The position numbers and the translations under genes were made by a program. From Collinsella sp. (GTDB lineage Bacteria > Actinomycetota > Coriobacteriia > Coriobacteriales > Coriobacteriaceae): a DNA stretch of 64,000 nucleotides. Shown here one piece after another: positions 7,697 to 16,269 of this stretch; position 1 is the first letter of the stretch; each line of letters opens with the position of its first letter. The stretch lies in the NCBI GenBank assembly GCA_019414565.1, contig DXLU01000018.1, positions 50,689-114,688 of the forward strand, given 5' to 3'. The notes beneath the pieces are model-generated. The model made no database searches and was not told where the DNA came from. It saw only the letters and a list, made by a program, of their open reading frames with translations.

Positions 7697-8182
7697 TTAC
7701 TCAAATCGCAGTGCCGAGGCTTGTGCCGTCTGCATCACGCGTTGAAGCGGCACGCCATGTTCGCGGGCAAGACGGGCACAATCCTCGTACTCGGGTGCCG
7801 CGCGCTCGCTGCCGTCAGGCAGGGTGGCTACTTTGACGGCCACCTCGCCCCAAGGCGTCGCTACCTGCTCAAAACGACGCGGCAGGCAGACGCGTTCCAT
7901 CACCTGGCGACGAACGGCGTTGGTCGTAGTCTCCAAAAAGATAATCGTCTGTAGGCGCTCGATATCCTCGTGCGAGCAGATCACCTGCAGCTGCCAGCCG
8001 GGGCGGCCTTTCTTGCAGTAGAGGGGCAGCCAGTGCACCTCGCGGGCGCCGGCCTCGCGCAGGCGGTCGGCGGCATAGGCGAGCACCTCGGGCGACGCAT
8101 CGTCGATGTCGCACTCCAGTCTGACGATGGTTTCGGGCGCATCGGTCTCGCGGGACAGCGGAGATGTACTTCCACGTTGCAT
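7697..8182 (-). CDS. LarC-like protein, C-terminal half only
   Basis: 161 residues matching the C-terminal (LarC2) part of nickel-insertion protein LarC, which makes the nickel-pincer nucleotide of lactate racemase: TIVRLECDIDDASPEVLAYAADRLREAGAREVHWLPLYCKKGRPGWQLQVI, then LETTTNAVRRQVMERVCLPRRFEQV and a final EYEDCARLAREHGVPLQRV. Full LarC is about 400 residues; the N-terminal half (LarC1) is absent both upstream and downstream. In some organisms LarC1 and LarC2 are joined by a frameshift, but no LarC1 frame is visible in the 380 bp upstream. ATG 8182 has AAGGAT about 10 nt upstream. No larA, larB or larE in the window. Confidence 0.82.
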   Translation of the reverse strand: MQRGSTSPLSRETDAPETIVRLECDIDDASPEVLAYAADRLREAGAREVHWLPLYCKKGRPGWQLQVICSHEDIERLQTIIFLETTTNAVRRQVMERVCLPRRFEQVATPWGEVAVKVATLPDGSERAAPEYEDCARLAREHGVPLQRVMQTAQASALRFE

Positions 8183-8294
8183 ACGGTCCGGATCCTTTCC
8201 GCACGGGCTCGTTTTATTCACCCAAACGCTAGCACATCGGACGTGGCACAGGCGTGACTTTCGTCCGTCGCCGCCCTCGCCCCTATCCAAATAT

Positions 8295-8347
8295 GTACAT
8301 CAGCCTCCAAACATGTCATTTTTTGCAGCTTTTGGAGGCTGACGTAC
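8295..8347. repeat. inverted repeat between larC2-like gene and cydDC-like gene
   Basis: Arms GTACATCAGCCTCCAAA (8295-8311) and its near-complement (8331-8347) match at 16 of 17 positions around a 19-nt T-rich interval. It lies in the 383-bp divergent intergenic region 8183-8565, so it may be an operator or a terminator-like hairpin; nothing else in 8183-8565 looks coding. Confidence 0.6.
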
Positions 8348-8422
8348 ACGTTTTGGAGCGGGGCCGCACACGATCAGAATTGCGCCTGCACTCCGTCCGC
8401 CATAAAGTTCGCTGCACTCAAC

Positions 8423-8460
8423 AATTTTGAACTTTCTACGCAGTTCATCGTTCAAAAATT
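8423..8460. promoter_or_regulatory. dyad AATTTTGAAC / GTTCAAAAATT upstream of cydDC
   Basis: Near-perfect dyad (8423-8432 with 8450-8460) about 110 bp before the exporter start. A candidate operator; the motif is only loosely like redox-sensor (Rex) sites, so no regulator is named. Confidence 0.4.
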
Positions 8461-8565
8461 ACCCTCGGCATACTTACCAATCTGCCGATGATACTCTAGT
8501 TGCATTTGGCTAACTAAGCGGCTGCCGAGGACCCCGCCCGGCACCGTTACGGCATAGGAGGTTTC

Positions 8566-11500
8566 ATGTTCGAGAAGCGGCTCTTCTCCCTGGTTCCGCA
8601 GGCAACGCCCTACATTGTGGCGAGCGTCCTGTTTAAATGGATCGCGCTCATGGCAAACATCACGGTGATGTGGGTGCTTGCGCGCATCTTGGGCGGCATC
8701 GTCACGGACGGTCTTTCCGCCGCGCTCGCCGTCGATGCCCTCGCACAGGCGGCCTTGCCGCTCGCCGCCGCCATCATCGTGCGCGCCGCCTCCATCTACC
8801 TGGCCCAACGCGCCGGCGACAAGGCCGCGTTCGAGGCCGTCCGCCGCGTGCGCTCGCTCGTCTACGACAAGCTCACCGCACTCGGCCCCTCCTACACCGA
8901 GACCGTCCCCACCGCCGAGGCCGTCCAGACCAGCGTCGAGGGCGCCACGCAACTCCAGGTGTACTTTGGCGGTTACCTGCCGCAGCTCTTCTTTGCCGGC
9001 TTGGCACCCATCACGCTGTTTGTACTGCTCGTGGGCCAAGCGGGTCTTCCCGCCGCGCTGCTGCTCGCCTGCGTTCCGGTCATCCCCATCTCCATCATGA
9101 TGGTCATGCGCAACGCAAAAAAGATCGGTTCCGAGTATTGGGGCAGCTACGTCGATCTGGGCGGCATGTTCCTGGAGGCCGTTCAGGGTCTTACCACCCT
9201 TAAGGTGTATCAGGCCGACCGCGACTGGCACAAGCGCATCAACGCCGAGTCCGAGCGTTTCCGCACAGCGACCATGCGCCTGCTGGTGATGCAGCTGCGC
9301 TCCATTTGCGTTATGGACCTGGTCGTCTATATGGGCGCCGCGCTCGGCATTATCGTAGCCGCGCTGCAGCTCGCCACGGGCAAGATCGGCTTTGAGGCGG
9401 CCTTCCTCATCGTCTTTCTGTCGCAGGAGTTCTTTTTGCCCATGCGCCGCCTGGGATCGCTGTTCCACACGGCTATGAACGGCATGGCCGCCTCGCGCCG
9501 CATGTTTGGCATTTTGGATACGTCCGAGCCCGAGCGCGGCGATGTTGAGCTTGACGGTCGCGGCAATATCGAGCTCGCGGGCGTGAGCTATGCATACGGC
9601 GACCGCACGGTGCTGGACAGCGCCAGCGCGACCATTGCGCACGGCTCGCTCGTGGCACTCGTGGGCGAAAGCGGCGGCGGCAAATCTACGCTCGCGGGGA
9701 TTATCGCGGGCCGCAAGAGTGCCTACCGCGGCAGCGTGCGCATTGGCGGCGTCGAGCTGCGCGATGCCACGGCCACCTCACTCATGCGCGCCGTCACGCT
9801 GGTGCCCACCAACGGCTACCTGTTTGCCGGCACCCTGCGCGACAACCTGCTGCTCGCCCAGCCCAGCGCCACCGATACCGAGCTTTTGCGCGCACTCGAC
9901 CGCACGCGCGTGGCGGCCTTTGTGCAGGCCAACGGCGGGCTCGACATGGTGATTAACGAGGGCGGCACCAACCTTTCGGGTGGCCAGCGCCAACGCGTGT
10001 GCATGGCACGCGCCCTGCTGCACGACTCGCCCATCTATGTGTTTGACGAGGCGACGAGCAATGTGGACGCTGCGAGCGAAGCCGCGATCGGCGAGGTCAT
10101 CGCATCGCTTGCCGGCGAGCACACTGTAATTGTGGTGGCACACCGCCTGTCGACGATCGTGGACGCCGACCAGATTCTGGTGCTGGAACGCGGTCGCATT
10201 GTCGAGCACGGGACTCACGGCGAGCTCTTGGCAACCGCGGGCGCCTATGCGCGCATGTGGAACAGCCAGGAGCAGCTCTCGGCATATGCGTATGCGGAGG
10301 ATGATGCCGAGGATGCCGGCGCGGTTGAGGCTGTTGACGGCAGCACCGCCCGTGCCGATGGCCTCAACGGTGCCGGCTCGTCTTCCGCTGCCGCGGCGCC
10401 TGACTCCGGCCGCGCCCGTCGCTCGGCGCCGTCCATCATGTGGCGCATGATGGGGCTCGTCCGACCGCTTGCCGGCTGGCTTGTGCTAGCCGTCGCGCTG
10501 GGCAGCATTGGTATGCTCACTGCCGCGTTCGTGCCGGCCTTTGGCGCCCTTGGCCTTATGGCCGCGCTGGGCCGCTACGCCTTGGGGCTTGGTCTGATCG
10601 CAGCATGCGCGGCCTGTGCCGCCTGCGGCATCGCACGCGGGCCGCTCCACTACGGCGAGCAGCTCTGCAACCACTACATCGCGTTTCGCCTGCTCGCGCA
10701 CATCCGCGACTTGGTGTTTGGCGCCCTGCGCCAGCTCGCCCCCGCCAAGCTCGAGGGCCGCGGCAAGGGCGATCTCGTGAGCCTGGTCACCTCGGATATC
10801 GAGCTGCTCGAGGTCTTCTACGCGCACACCATCTCGCCCATTGCCATCGCTCTGGTCTGCACCGTTGTGTTTGAGGGCTTTTTGCTGGCTGTGAGCCCCG
10901 AGCTCGCGGGCATCGCGCTCGTGGCCTACGCGGTCCTGGGCGTGCTACTGCCCCTGACCTCGGCCAAGGCATGCGGCACCACTGGCCGCCAGAGCCGCGA
11001 GGGCGCCGGTAAGCTGGGTGCCTTTGTGCTCGACAGTCTACGCGGCGCGTCCGAGACTATCCAGTTTGCCGGTGGCGCCGATCGCAGCCGTGCCCTGGGC
11101 AAGCTGACCGAGCAAGTCGGCGCCGTGGACGCGCGCCTCAAGCGCCGCCAGGCGGCCAGCGAGGCCGTAGCCGATGCGCTTATTCTTGCGGCCAATCTGG
11201 TGATGCTCGGGCGAGCGCTGCAGCTGGTGGCTGCGGGAACGATCGATTTTGCCGCAGCGTTTGTCGCCGTCTTTACCTTTGTGTCGTCGTTTGGCTCGGT
11301 GATGGCCGTGAGCCGCCTGGGCGCCTCACTGCAGGAGACGCTCGCCTCGGGCGCACGCGTGCTCGATTTGCTCGACGAGCAGCCCCAGTGCGCCGAGGTC
11401 GCCGATGGACAGGACGTTGAGTTTGCCGGCGCCGCAGCCGAGCATGTGAGCTTTAGCTATGCGGACGGCGTGGACGCGGGTGGTGCCGACGCCACAGAGC

Positions 11501-12132
11501 AGGCCGCGAATGACCCCGCTTCGAGTCTCATCCTCGACGACGTGACCTGCACCTTTGCGCCCGGCACCATGACCTGCATCATGGGGCGCTCGGGCTCGGG
11601 CAAGTCGACGCTGCTTAAGCTGCTCATGCGTTTTTGGGACCCCGCAGCCGGCACCATCACGGTGAGCGGCGTCGATGCCCGCCACATCAACACGGCGAGC
11701 CTGCGCAGCCACGAGGCCTATATGACCCAGGACACACATCTGTTCTGCGGCACCGTACGCGAGAATCTGCTGGTCGCGCGCGCCAACGCCACCAATGCCG
11801 AGCTGCTCGACGCTTGCCGCTCCGCCTCACTCACCACGCTCATCGACCGCCTGCCGCAGGGTCTCGACACCCCGGTTGCCGAGCTAGGCGACTCGCTCTC
11901 GGGAGGCGAGCGCCAGCGCATCGGCCTTGCGCGTATCTTCCTCAACGACGCACCCTTCATCTTGCTCGACGAGCCCACCAGCGCACTCGACGCTCTCAAC
12001 GAGGCAGCCGTAATGCAGGCCGTTGACGAGCTCAAGCGCCGCGGCAAGACCATCGTGCTCGTAAGCCATCGCGCCAGCACCTGCGCCTTTGCCGATTTCT
12101 CGCTTTCGGTCGAGCACGGGAGGCTGAGCTAG
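8566..12132 (+). CDS. fused CydD-CydC-like ABC exporter (two half-transporters in one chain)
   Basis: 1188 residues, double the size of a half-transporter. Order: six-helix membrane domain (about 10-310), ATPase (about 330-560) with Walker A GESGGGKST, signature LSGGQRQRVCMARAL, Walker B IYVFDEATSNVD; an Ala/Asp/Ser-rich linker (about 560-625); a second membrane domain (625-900) and second ATPase with GRSGSGKST, LSGGERQRIGLARIF and FILLDEPTSALD. Both sites look catalytically complete. CydDC exports glutathione/cysteine for assembly of cytochrome bd; the halves are normally two proteins. Whether this one moves thiols or another substrate is inference. It is followed without a gap by the YgbA_NO gene. 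RBS GGAGG precedes ATG 8566. Confidence 0.88.
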   Translation: MFEKRLFSLVPQATPYIVASVLFKWIALMANITVMWVLARILGGIVTDGLSAALAVDALAQAALPLAAAIIVRAASIYLAQRAGDKAAFEAVRRVRSLVYDKLTALGPSYTETVPTAEAVQTSVEGATQLQVYFGGYLPQLFFAGLAPITLFVLLVGQAGLPAALLLACVPVIPISIMMVMRNAKKIGSEYWGSYVDLGGMFLEAVQGLTTLKVYQADRDWHKRINAESERFRTATMRLLVMQLRSICVMDLVVYMGAALGIIVAALQLATGKIGFEAAFLIVFLSQEFFLPMRRLGSLFHTAMNGMAASRRMFGILDTSEPERGDVELDGRGNIELAGVSYAYGDRTVLDSASATIAHGSLVALVGESGGGKSTLAGIIAGRKSAYRGSVRIGGVELRDATATSLMRAVTLVPTNGYLFAGTLRDNLLLAQPSATDTELLRALDRTRVAAFVQANGGLDMVINEGGTNLSGGQRQRVCMARALLHDSPIYVFDEATSNVDAASEAAIGEVIASLAGEHTVIVVAHRLSTIVDADQILVLERGRIVEHGTHGELLATAGAYARMWNSQEQLSAYAYAEDDAEDAGAVEAVDGSTARADGLNGAGSSSAAAAPDSGRARRSAPSIMWRMMGLVRPLAGWLVLAVALGSIGMLTAAFVPAFGALGLMAALGRYALGLGLIAACAACAACGIARGPLHYGEQLCNHYIAFRLLAHIRDLVFGALRQLAPAKLEGRGKGDLVSLVTSDIELLEVFYAHTISPIAIALVCTVVFEGFLLAVSPELAGIALVAYAVLGVLLPLTSAKACGTTGRQSREGAGKLGAFVLDSLRGASETIQFAGGADRSRALGKLTEQVGAVDARLKRRQAASEAVADALILAANLVMLGRALQLVAAGTIDFAAAFVAVFTFVSSFGSVMAVSRLGASLQETLASGARVLDLLDEQPQCAEVADGQDVEFAGAAAEHVSFSYADGVDAGGADATEQAANDPASSLILDDVTCTFAPGTMTCIMGRSGSGKSTLLKLLMRFWDPAAGTITVSGVDARHINTASLRSHEAYMTQDTHLFCGTVRENLLVARANATNAELLDACRSASLTTLIDRLPQGLDTPVAELGDSLSGGERQRIGLARIFLNDAPFILLDEPTSALDALNEAAVMQAVDELKRRGKTIVLVSHRASTCAFADFSLSVEHGRLS

Positions 12133-12552
12133 ATGGCGCGCACCGCCGACACACCGGAGCTGGCACGCAAACGTGAGCGCGAGGCCCAAATGGTGTCGCA
12201 GATGATTGCGCTGTGGTGCCGCGGGCATCATGGCGGCGGGCATGCGATCGAGCAGGCTGGCGACGATGAGCCCGCGCGCGTGAAGCTCGGCCTTCGGACC
12301 ATTACGCTCTGCCCCGAATGCGCCGAGCTGCAGAAATACGCCATCGCGCGCATTGAGCACTGCCCGCACATGGGCACCAAGACATTTTGCTCGGCCTGTC
12401 CTTCGCATTGTTACCGGCCTGCCATGCGCGAGAAGATACGCGAGGTCATGCGCTGGTCGGGACCGCGTATGATCCGCTATCGCCCCATCACCGCCGTGCG
12501 GCACGCGATGGTAACGGTGCAGGCCAAACGCGTGGCGGCACGAAGCAAGTAG
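12133..12552 (+). CDS. YgbA_NO (nitrous oxide-stimulated promoter) family protein
   Basis: 139 residues. The family signature is the Cys cluster CPECAELQKYAIARIEHCPHMG followed by KTFCSACPSHCYRPAMREK and VMRWSGPRM. Homologues such as E. coli YgbA are induced by nitrosative stress; their activity is unknown to me, but the four-plus conserved Cys suggest a metal centre. The ATG directly abuts the stop of the exporter gene, so the two are cotranscribed; together they suggest a respiratory/NO-stress unit (inference). Confidence 0.88.
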   Translation: MARTADTPELARKREREAQMVSQMIALWCRGHHGGGHAIEQAGDDEPARVKLGLRTITLCPECAELQKYAIARIEHCPHMGTKTFCSACPSHCYRPAMREKIREVMRWSGPRMIRYRPITAVRHAMVTVQAKRVAARSK

Positions 12553-12671
12553 TCGCCGGCGCCGGCACGCGCCGCCTGCCCTTTCCAGTCGGTTTCGACT
12601 TGCAGCGTTCCCGCCGCGCCGAGGCTGCGCCATTACAATGGAACGGATTCGCCAAATGCAAAGGAGCCGCC

Positions 12672-13583
12672 ATGTCCGCTTGCCCGCTGGTCGATTGTCA
12701 CACCCACACCTCGTTTTCGGATGGCCATGCCTCGTTTGAGGACAACGTTCGCGCCGCTGCTGCAGCCGGTTGCCGTGCCATGGTCTCGACCGATCACCTT
12801 ACCCTGCCTGCCAGCATGGATTCCAATTGCGAGGTACAGGTTGTCGAGGGCGACCTGCCGGCGCATCGCCTGGCCTTTGAGGACGCCCGCAAGCTCGCCG
12901 CGCAGATCGCGCCGGAGCTCGAGCTTATCTATGGCTTTGAGTGCGATTGGTATGAAGGCTGCGAGCCTTTGGTTGAGCGCTGGTCCCAGGGCGCCGTCGT
13001 ACGCCTGGGCAGTGTGCATTGGATTGGCAACCCCGGCGATATCATGGCCGGTACCCCGGGTACGGCGGGGACAGAGGACGTCGTTCGTCCCGATGCGCCC
13101 GATTCGTGCTGCGGTTGGATCGACGATGACACCAACCTGCACGTTTGGGAAAACCTGGGCGTGCGCGGCGTGTGGGAGCGCTACGTCGACGACTGGTGTT
13201 GCGCCTGCGAAAGCCCGCTCAACTTTGACGTGATGGCCCACCCCGACCTGGTCATGCGCTTTTCGAAGGAGGGCTTTGCGCCCGATTTTGACCCCGCGCC
13301 GTTCTGGGGGCAGATGGCAGAATGCGCACACGACACGAATCGGCGCGTTGAGGTCTCGACTGCCGCGTCGCGCAAGGGGCTCGACGACTACTACCCCGCG
13401 ACCGGCCTCTTGCGCTGCTTTGCCCATGCCGAGGTGCCCATTACCTTTGGCTCGGACGCACACCGCGCCTGCGACATCTGCTGGAACATCCGCGAGGCCC
13501 AGGCCCACGCCTACGACTGTAGCTATCGAACCTTCGACATCCCCCACCTCACCGGAGAATGGGAGCCCACGCCCCTCGCCTAA
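12672..13583 (+). CDS. hisK: PHP-family histidinol-phosphatase
   Basis: 303 residues. PHP metal motifs: DCHTHTSFSDGHASFEDNV (HxHxxxSDG type), VSTDHLTL, IYGFECDWYEG, RLGSVHWIG, FDVMAHPDLVMRF, VEVSTAASRKG and ITFGSDAHRACDI. It removes phosphate from histidinol phosphate, the eighth step of histidine synthesis and the one activity lacking from the opposing operon. ATG 12672 has AAGGAG 7 nt upstream; a longer reading from 12387 is out of line with the codon pattern of the upstream gene and is rejected. It converges on hisE. Confidence 0.9.
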   Translation: MSACPLVDCHTHTSFSDGHASFEDNVRAAAAAGCRAMVSTDHLTLPASMDSNCEVQVVEGDLPAHRLAFEDARKLAAQIAPELELIYGFECDWYEGCEPLVERWSQGAVVRLGSVHWIGNPGDIMAGTPGTAGTEDVVRPDAPDSCCGWIDDDTNLHVWENLGVRGVWERYVDDWCCACESPLNFDVMAHPDLVMRFSKEGFAPDFDPAPFWGQMAECAHDTNRRVEVSTAASRKGLDDYYPATGLLRCFAHAEVPITFGSDAHRACDICWNIREAQAHAYDCSYRTFDIPHLTGEWEPTPLA

Positions 13584-13903
13584 GACTAGTCGTTGGGGAC
13601 ACTCTTCACAAATGACCCCTTGGGGACGGAGGAAAACAGGTCGTTTTGCTCACCACCGACGCCCGTGCAACACCGCCCGCCAAAAAGAACGCCCGTTTAC
13701 TACGATGAACCGCAAACCTCCGACCATCGGCTTAATGCGGAAAATAAAACCGCAGGTAGAAGCGTTGACGATTTGCTCAAAACCGACATGTGGTCAGCAG
13801 ATCCAGTTTCATCGTAGTAATTGGGCATGTTATTTGGCAGCGTCGGCAAAGACTGTCCCAAACGACTAGTCGTTTAAGAACGTCCCCAATGACTACCCAA
13901 TGA
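13584..13903. repeat. 320-bp nested inverted-repeat element filling the hisK-hisE gap
   Basis: Ends are inverted repeats TAGTCGTTGGGGACACTCTT (13587-13606) and the complement of 13876-13895, 17 of 20 identical. Inside, TTACTACGATGAA (13697-13709) is repeated inverted at 13808-13820, and AAACGACTAGTCGTTT (13860-13875) is a perfect palindrome. The element reaches from one stop codon to the other. A 74-codon reading frame inside (13593-13817) shows no known domain and is not called. Confidence 0.65.
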
Positions 13904-14221
13904 CTAGTGGCGGCGGGCGTTGAGTTCGCCGGCCAGCTCGTCGAGGGTGATGCCGTAGCGCTCGAGCGTCACGAGCAGGTGGTAGACCAGGTCGCCGGCC
14001 TCGTAGCGGATGTGATCGTGATCGTTATCCTTGCAGGCCATGATCACCTCGCTCGCCTCCTCGGCAAGCTTCTTGAGCAGCTCGTCCTCGACGTCGGTCA
14101 ACAGACGAGCGGTGTAGCTCTCCTGCGGCGATGCGTCGCGACGGCCGTGAATCACCTCGGCGAGCCCCGTCAGCGTCTCACCGATATTTCCATCCTGAAC
14201 GTTTGCGGTGCGCACACCCAT
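13904..14221 (-). CDS. hisE: phosphoribosyl-ATP diphosphatase
   Basis: 105 residues, typical for free HisE. MazG-like helix motifs LLKKLAEEASEVIMACKDND and RYEAGDLVYHLLVTLERYGI give the EExxE and ExxD Mg ligands. Removes pyrophosphate from phosphoribosyl-ATP, step 2 of the pathway. Last gene of the operon; RBS AAAGGAT before ATG 14221. In many bacteria it is fused to hisI; here the two are separate with a 46-nt gap. Confidence 0.95.
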   Translation of the reverse strand: MGVRTANVQDGNIGETLTGLAEVIHGRRDASPQESYTARLLTDVEDELLKKLAEEASEVIMACKDNDHDHIRYEAGDLVYHLLVTLERYGITLDELAGELNARRH

Positions 14222-14267
14222 AGTTCAATCCTTTCTGGTTGGCCAAGCGCCTAGTCGAGCGCCCGTC

Positions 14268-14597
14268 CTACGCGAGTTTCTTAAAGAAGCAGGTACGGTT
14301 GCCGGTGTGGCAGGCCGGACCCGGCGAGTCAACCTTGACCAGCAGCGTATCGCTATCGCAGTCGGCCCAGAGCTCCTTGACCGCTTGCATATTGCCGCTC
14401 GTCGCGCCCTTGTTCCAGAGCTCCTGGCGGCTACGGCTCCAAAACCACGTGGTGCCGGTCTTGAGCGTCAACCCCACCGACTCCTCGTTCATCCAGGCAA
14501 CCATAAGCACCTCGCCGGTGTCATACTGCTGAACAACACAAGGAATCAGCCCCTTGGCGTCGTATGTAAGCTTTGAAGGATCGGTTATCTCTTCCAT
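14268..14597 (-). CDS. hisI: phosphoribosyl-AMP cyclohydrolase
   Basis: 109 residues. Signatures: PCVVQQYDTGEVLMVAWMNEES, TWFWSRSRQELWNKGATSGN, and the Zn/Mg motifs DCDSDTLLVKV and GPACHTGNRTCFF with the conserved Cys. Opens the adenine ring of phosphoribosyl-AMP (step 3). The start is ATG 14597 (MEEITDPSKL) with GGGAAGAG upstream; a longer reading to 14666 would begin inside the hairpin region and is disfavoured. Confidence 0.95.
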   Translation of the reverse strand: MEEITDPSKLTYDAKGLIPCVVQQYDTGEVLMVAWMNEESVGLTLKTGTTWFWSRSRQELWNKGATSGNMQAVKELWADCDSDTLLVKVDSPGPACHTGNRTCFFKKLA

Positions 14598-14636
14598 TTC
14601 TCTTCCCAAATTCAAACTTCGCAGGTCGGCGAGGGT

Positions 14637-14729
14637 TGTCCAGGTGCCCGAGATTACGAGCGACAAGCCCGACGACGCGTACTTAAGTACGCGAGGAGGG
14701 TTGGAGCCGAAAGGTCGGGTGCCTGGGCA
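14637..14729. repeat. nested inverted repeat between hisF and hisI
   Basis: Outer arms TGTCCAGGTGCCCGA (14637-14651) and 14715-14729 pair with two or three mismatches or wobbles; the centre holds the perfect palindrome GCGTACTTAAGTACGC (14677-14692). The right arm ends 10 nt from the hisF stop. It lies inside the operon, so it could weaken read-through to hisI-hisE or protect the upstream mRNA 3' end. Confidence 0.65.
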
Positions 14730-14739
14730 AGCCGCAGCA

Positions 14740-15522
14740 TTAGAAGTCCAGCCTCACAGGAATGCCTTGGCTGGCCATATACTCTTTGACTTCGCGAATG
14801 CTGAAGGTTCCAAAGTGAAAGACGCTGGCCGCCAGTACGGCGTCGGCTTCGCCCTCGATCACGCCCTCGGCAAAATGCTCGAGCGTGCCCACGCCGCCGC
14901 TCGCGATGACGGGGATTGGCACCGCGCGCGCCACGGCGCGGGTGAGCGCCAGGTCAAAGCCAGCCTTGGTGCCGTCGCGATCCATACTGGTCAGCAGAAT
15001 CTCGCCGGCGCCGCGACGAGCCGCCTCCTCGGCCCATGCCACTGCATCGATACCCGTGGCGTTGCGGCCTCCTGCGGTAAAAACCTCCCACTTGTCGGCA
15101 TCCGGCTGCCCAGGCAGGCCGACGCGCTTGGCATCGATCGCCACGACCACGGCCTGGCTGCCAAACGCCGCGGCAGCTTGGCTGATCAGCGACGGGTCAC
15201 GCACGGCGGCAGAGTTGAGCGATACCTTGTCGGCACCGGCCGCCACCATGGTTCGCATGCCCGCCAGGTCGCGGAAACCGCCGCCCACGGTATAGGGAAT
15301 AGCGAGCTCCTCGGCCGCGTGCGCCGCCATCTCGATGGTCGTCGCACGGTTGTCACTCGTCGCGGTAATGTCCAAAAATACGACCTCGTCCGCACCTTCG
15401 CGATCGTAGGCGCGCGCCAGCTCCACTGGATCGCCCGCATCGCGCAGGCTCACAAAGTTGACGCCCTTGACCACACGGCCGTCCTTGACGTCCAGGCAGG
15501 GAATCACACGTTTGGTAAGCAT
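14740..15522 (-). CDS. hisF: imidazole glycerol phosphate synthase, cyclase subunit
   Basis: 260 residues, TIM barrel. MLTKRVIPCLDVKDGRVVKGV carries the catalytic Asp of strand 1; ADEVVFLDITAT, YTVGGGFRDLAGM, GADKVSLNSAAVRDP, VVAIDAKRV, GAGEILLTSMDRDGTKAGFD (second catalytic Asp) and PVIASGGVGTLEHF give the phosphate-binding loops. Works as a complex with HisH to make imidazole glycerol phosphate and AICAR. It begins 3 nt after hisA. Confidence 0.97.
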   Translation of the reverse strand: MLTKRVIPCLDVKDGRVVKGVNFVSLRDAGDPVELARAYDREGADEVVFLDITATSDNRATTIEMAAHAAEELAIPYTVGGGFRDLAGMRTMVAAGADKVSLNSAAVRDPSLISQAAAAFGSQAVVVAIDAKRVGLPGQPDADKWEVFTAGGRNATGIDAVAWAEEAARRGAGEILLTSMDRDGTKAGFDLALTRAVARAVPIPVIASGGVGTLEHFAEGVIEGEADAVLAASVFHFGTFSIREVKEYMASQGIPVRLDF

Positions 15523-15525
15523 GGG

Positions 15526-16269
15526 CTACTCCTCCCCTCGGGCGGCGGCCAGCGCCTGTACCAGCGTAAAGTTGCCCTCGTAGAGCGCGCGACCGGTAAT
15601 AGCACCTTCAATCGCGCCCTCACCCACTGCGGCCAGCGCACGGATGTCGTCGAGCGTCGAGATGCCACCCGATGCCACGACGGGAAAGCCCGCGACCTCG
15701 GCCACATGGCGATACGCCGCCACATCGATGCCCGTCTGCATGCCGTCACGCGCGATGTCGGTGTAGACCAGATGCTTAAAACCCAGCTCAGTGAGCTGTG
15801 CCACGGCGTCGTCGAGTGCCACGCCCGCGCCATCACGCCAGCCGTTCACCTTGACCTGGCCGTCGCGCGCGGCGATGTCTGCCACCAGCAGCTCGCCAAA
15901 GCCTTGGGCCGCCACCTCGGCAAAACCCGGCTCGGTCACCAGCACGGTGCCCAGCGCAATGCGACGCGCACCGTAGCCGGCCAACTCGTCGATGCGCGCG
16001 AGCGAGCGGACGCCGCCGCCCACGTCCACAGACAGACCGTCGACGCCGCAGATGGCCTTAATCGCCGCCGAGTTAGCAGCGCACGCGTCCTCGTCCTCGC
16101 CAAAGGCAGCGGACAGGTCTACGACGTGCACCCAGCTTGCGCCCTGCTCGGCAAACGAGTGGGCGACGGCCACGGGGTCGTCGGAATATACCTTGCAGCG
16201 GCTGCGGTCGCCGCGCTCCAGGCGCACGACCTTGCCGCCGATCAGATCGATTGCGGGAAACAGGATCAT
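15526..16269 (-). CDS. hisA: ProFAR isomerase
   Basis: 247 residues, TIM barrel related to HisF. MILFPAIDLIGGKVVRLERGD carries the catalytic Asp; WVHVVDLSAAFGE, VDVGGGVRS, HLVYTDIARDGMQTGID (second catalytic Asp) and PVVASGGISTLDDI follow. Catalyses the Amadori rearrangement of ProFAR (step 4). Its ATG overlaps the hisH stop by 4 nt, indicating translational coupling. Confidence 0.97.
   Translation of the reverse strand: MILFPAIDLIGGKVVRLERGDRSRCKVYSDDPVAVAHSFAEQGASWVHVVDLSAAFGEDEDACAANSAAIKAICGVDGLSVDVGGGVRSLARIDELAGYGARRIALGTVLVTEPGFAEVAAQGFGELLVADIAARDGQVKVNGWRDGAGVALDDAVAQLTELGFKHLVYTDIARDGMQTGIDVAAYRHVAEVAGFPVVASGGISTLDDIRALAAVGEGAIEGAITGRALYEGNFTLVQALAAARGEE

Noticed and set aside
13593..13817. 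74-codon frame in the hisK-hisE gap
   Set aside because: Lies within nested inverted repeats, no RBS or domain.
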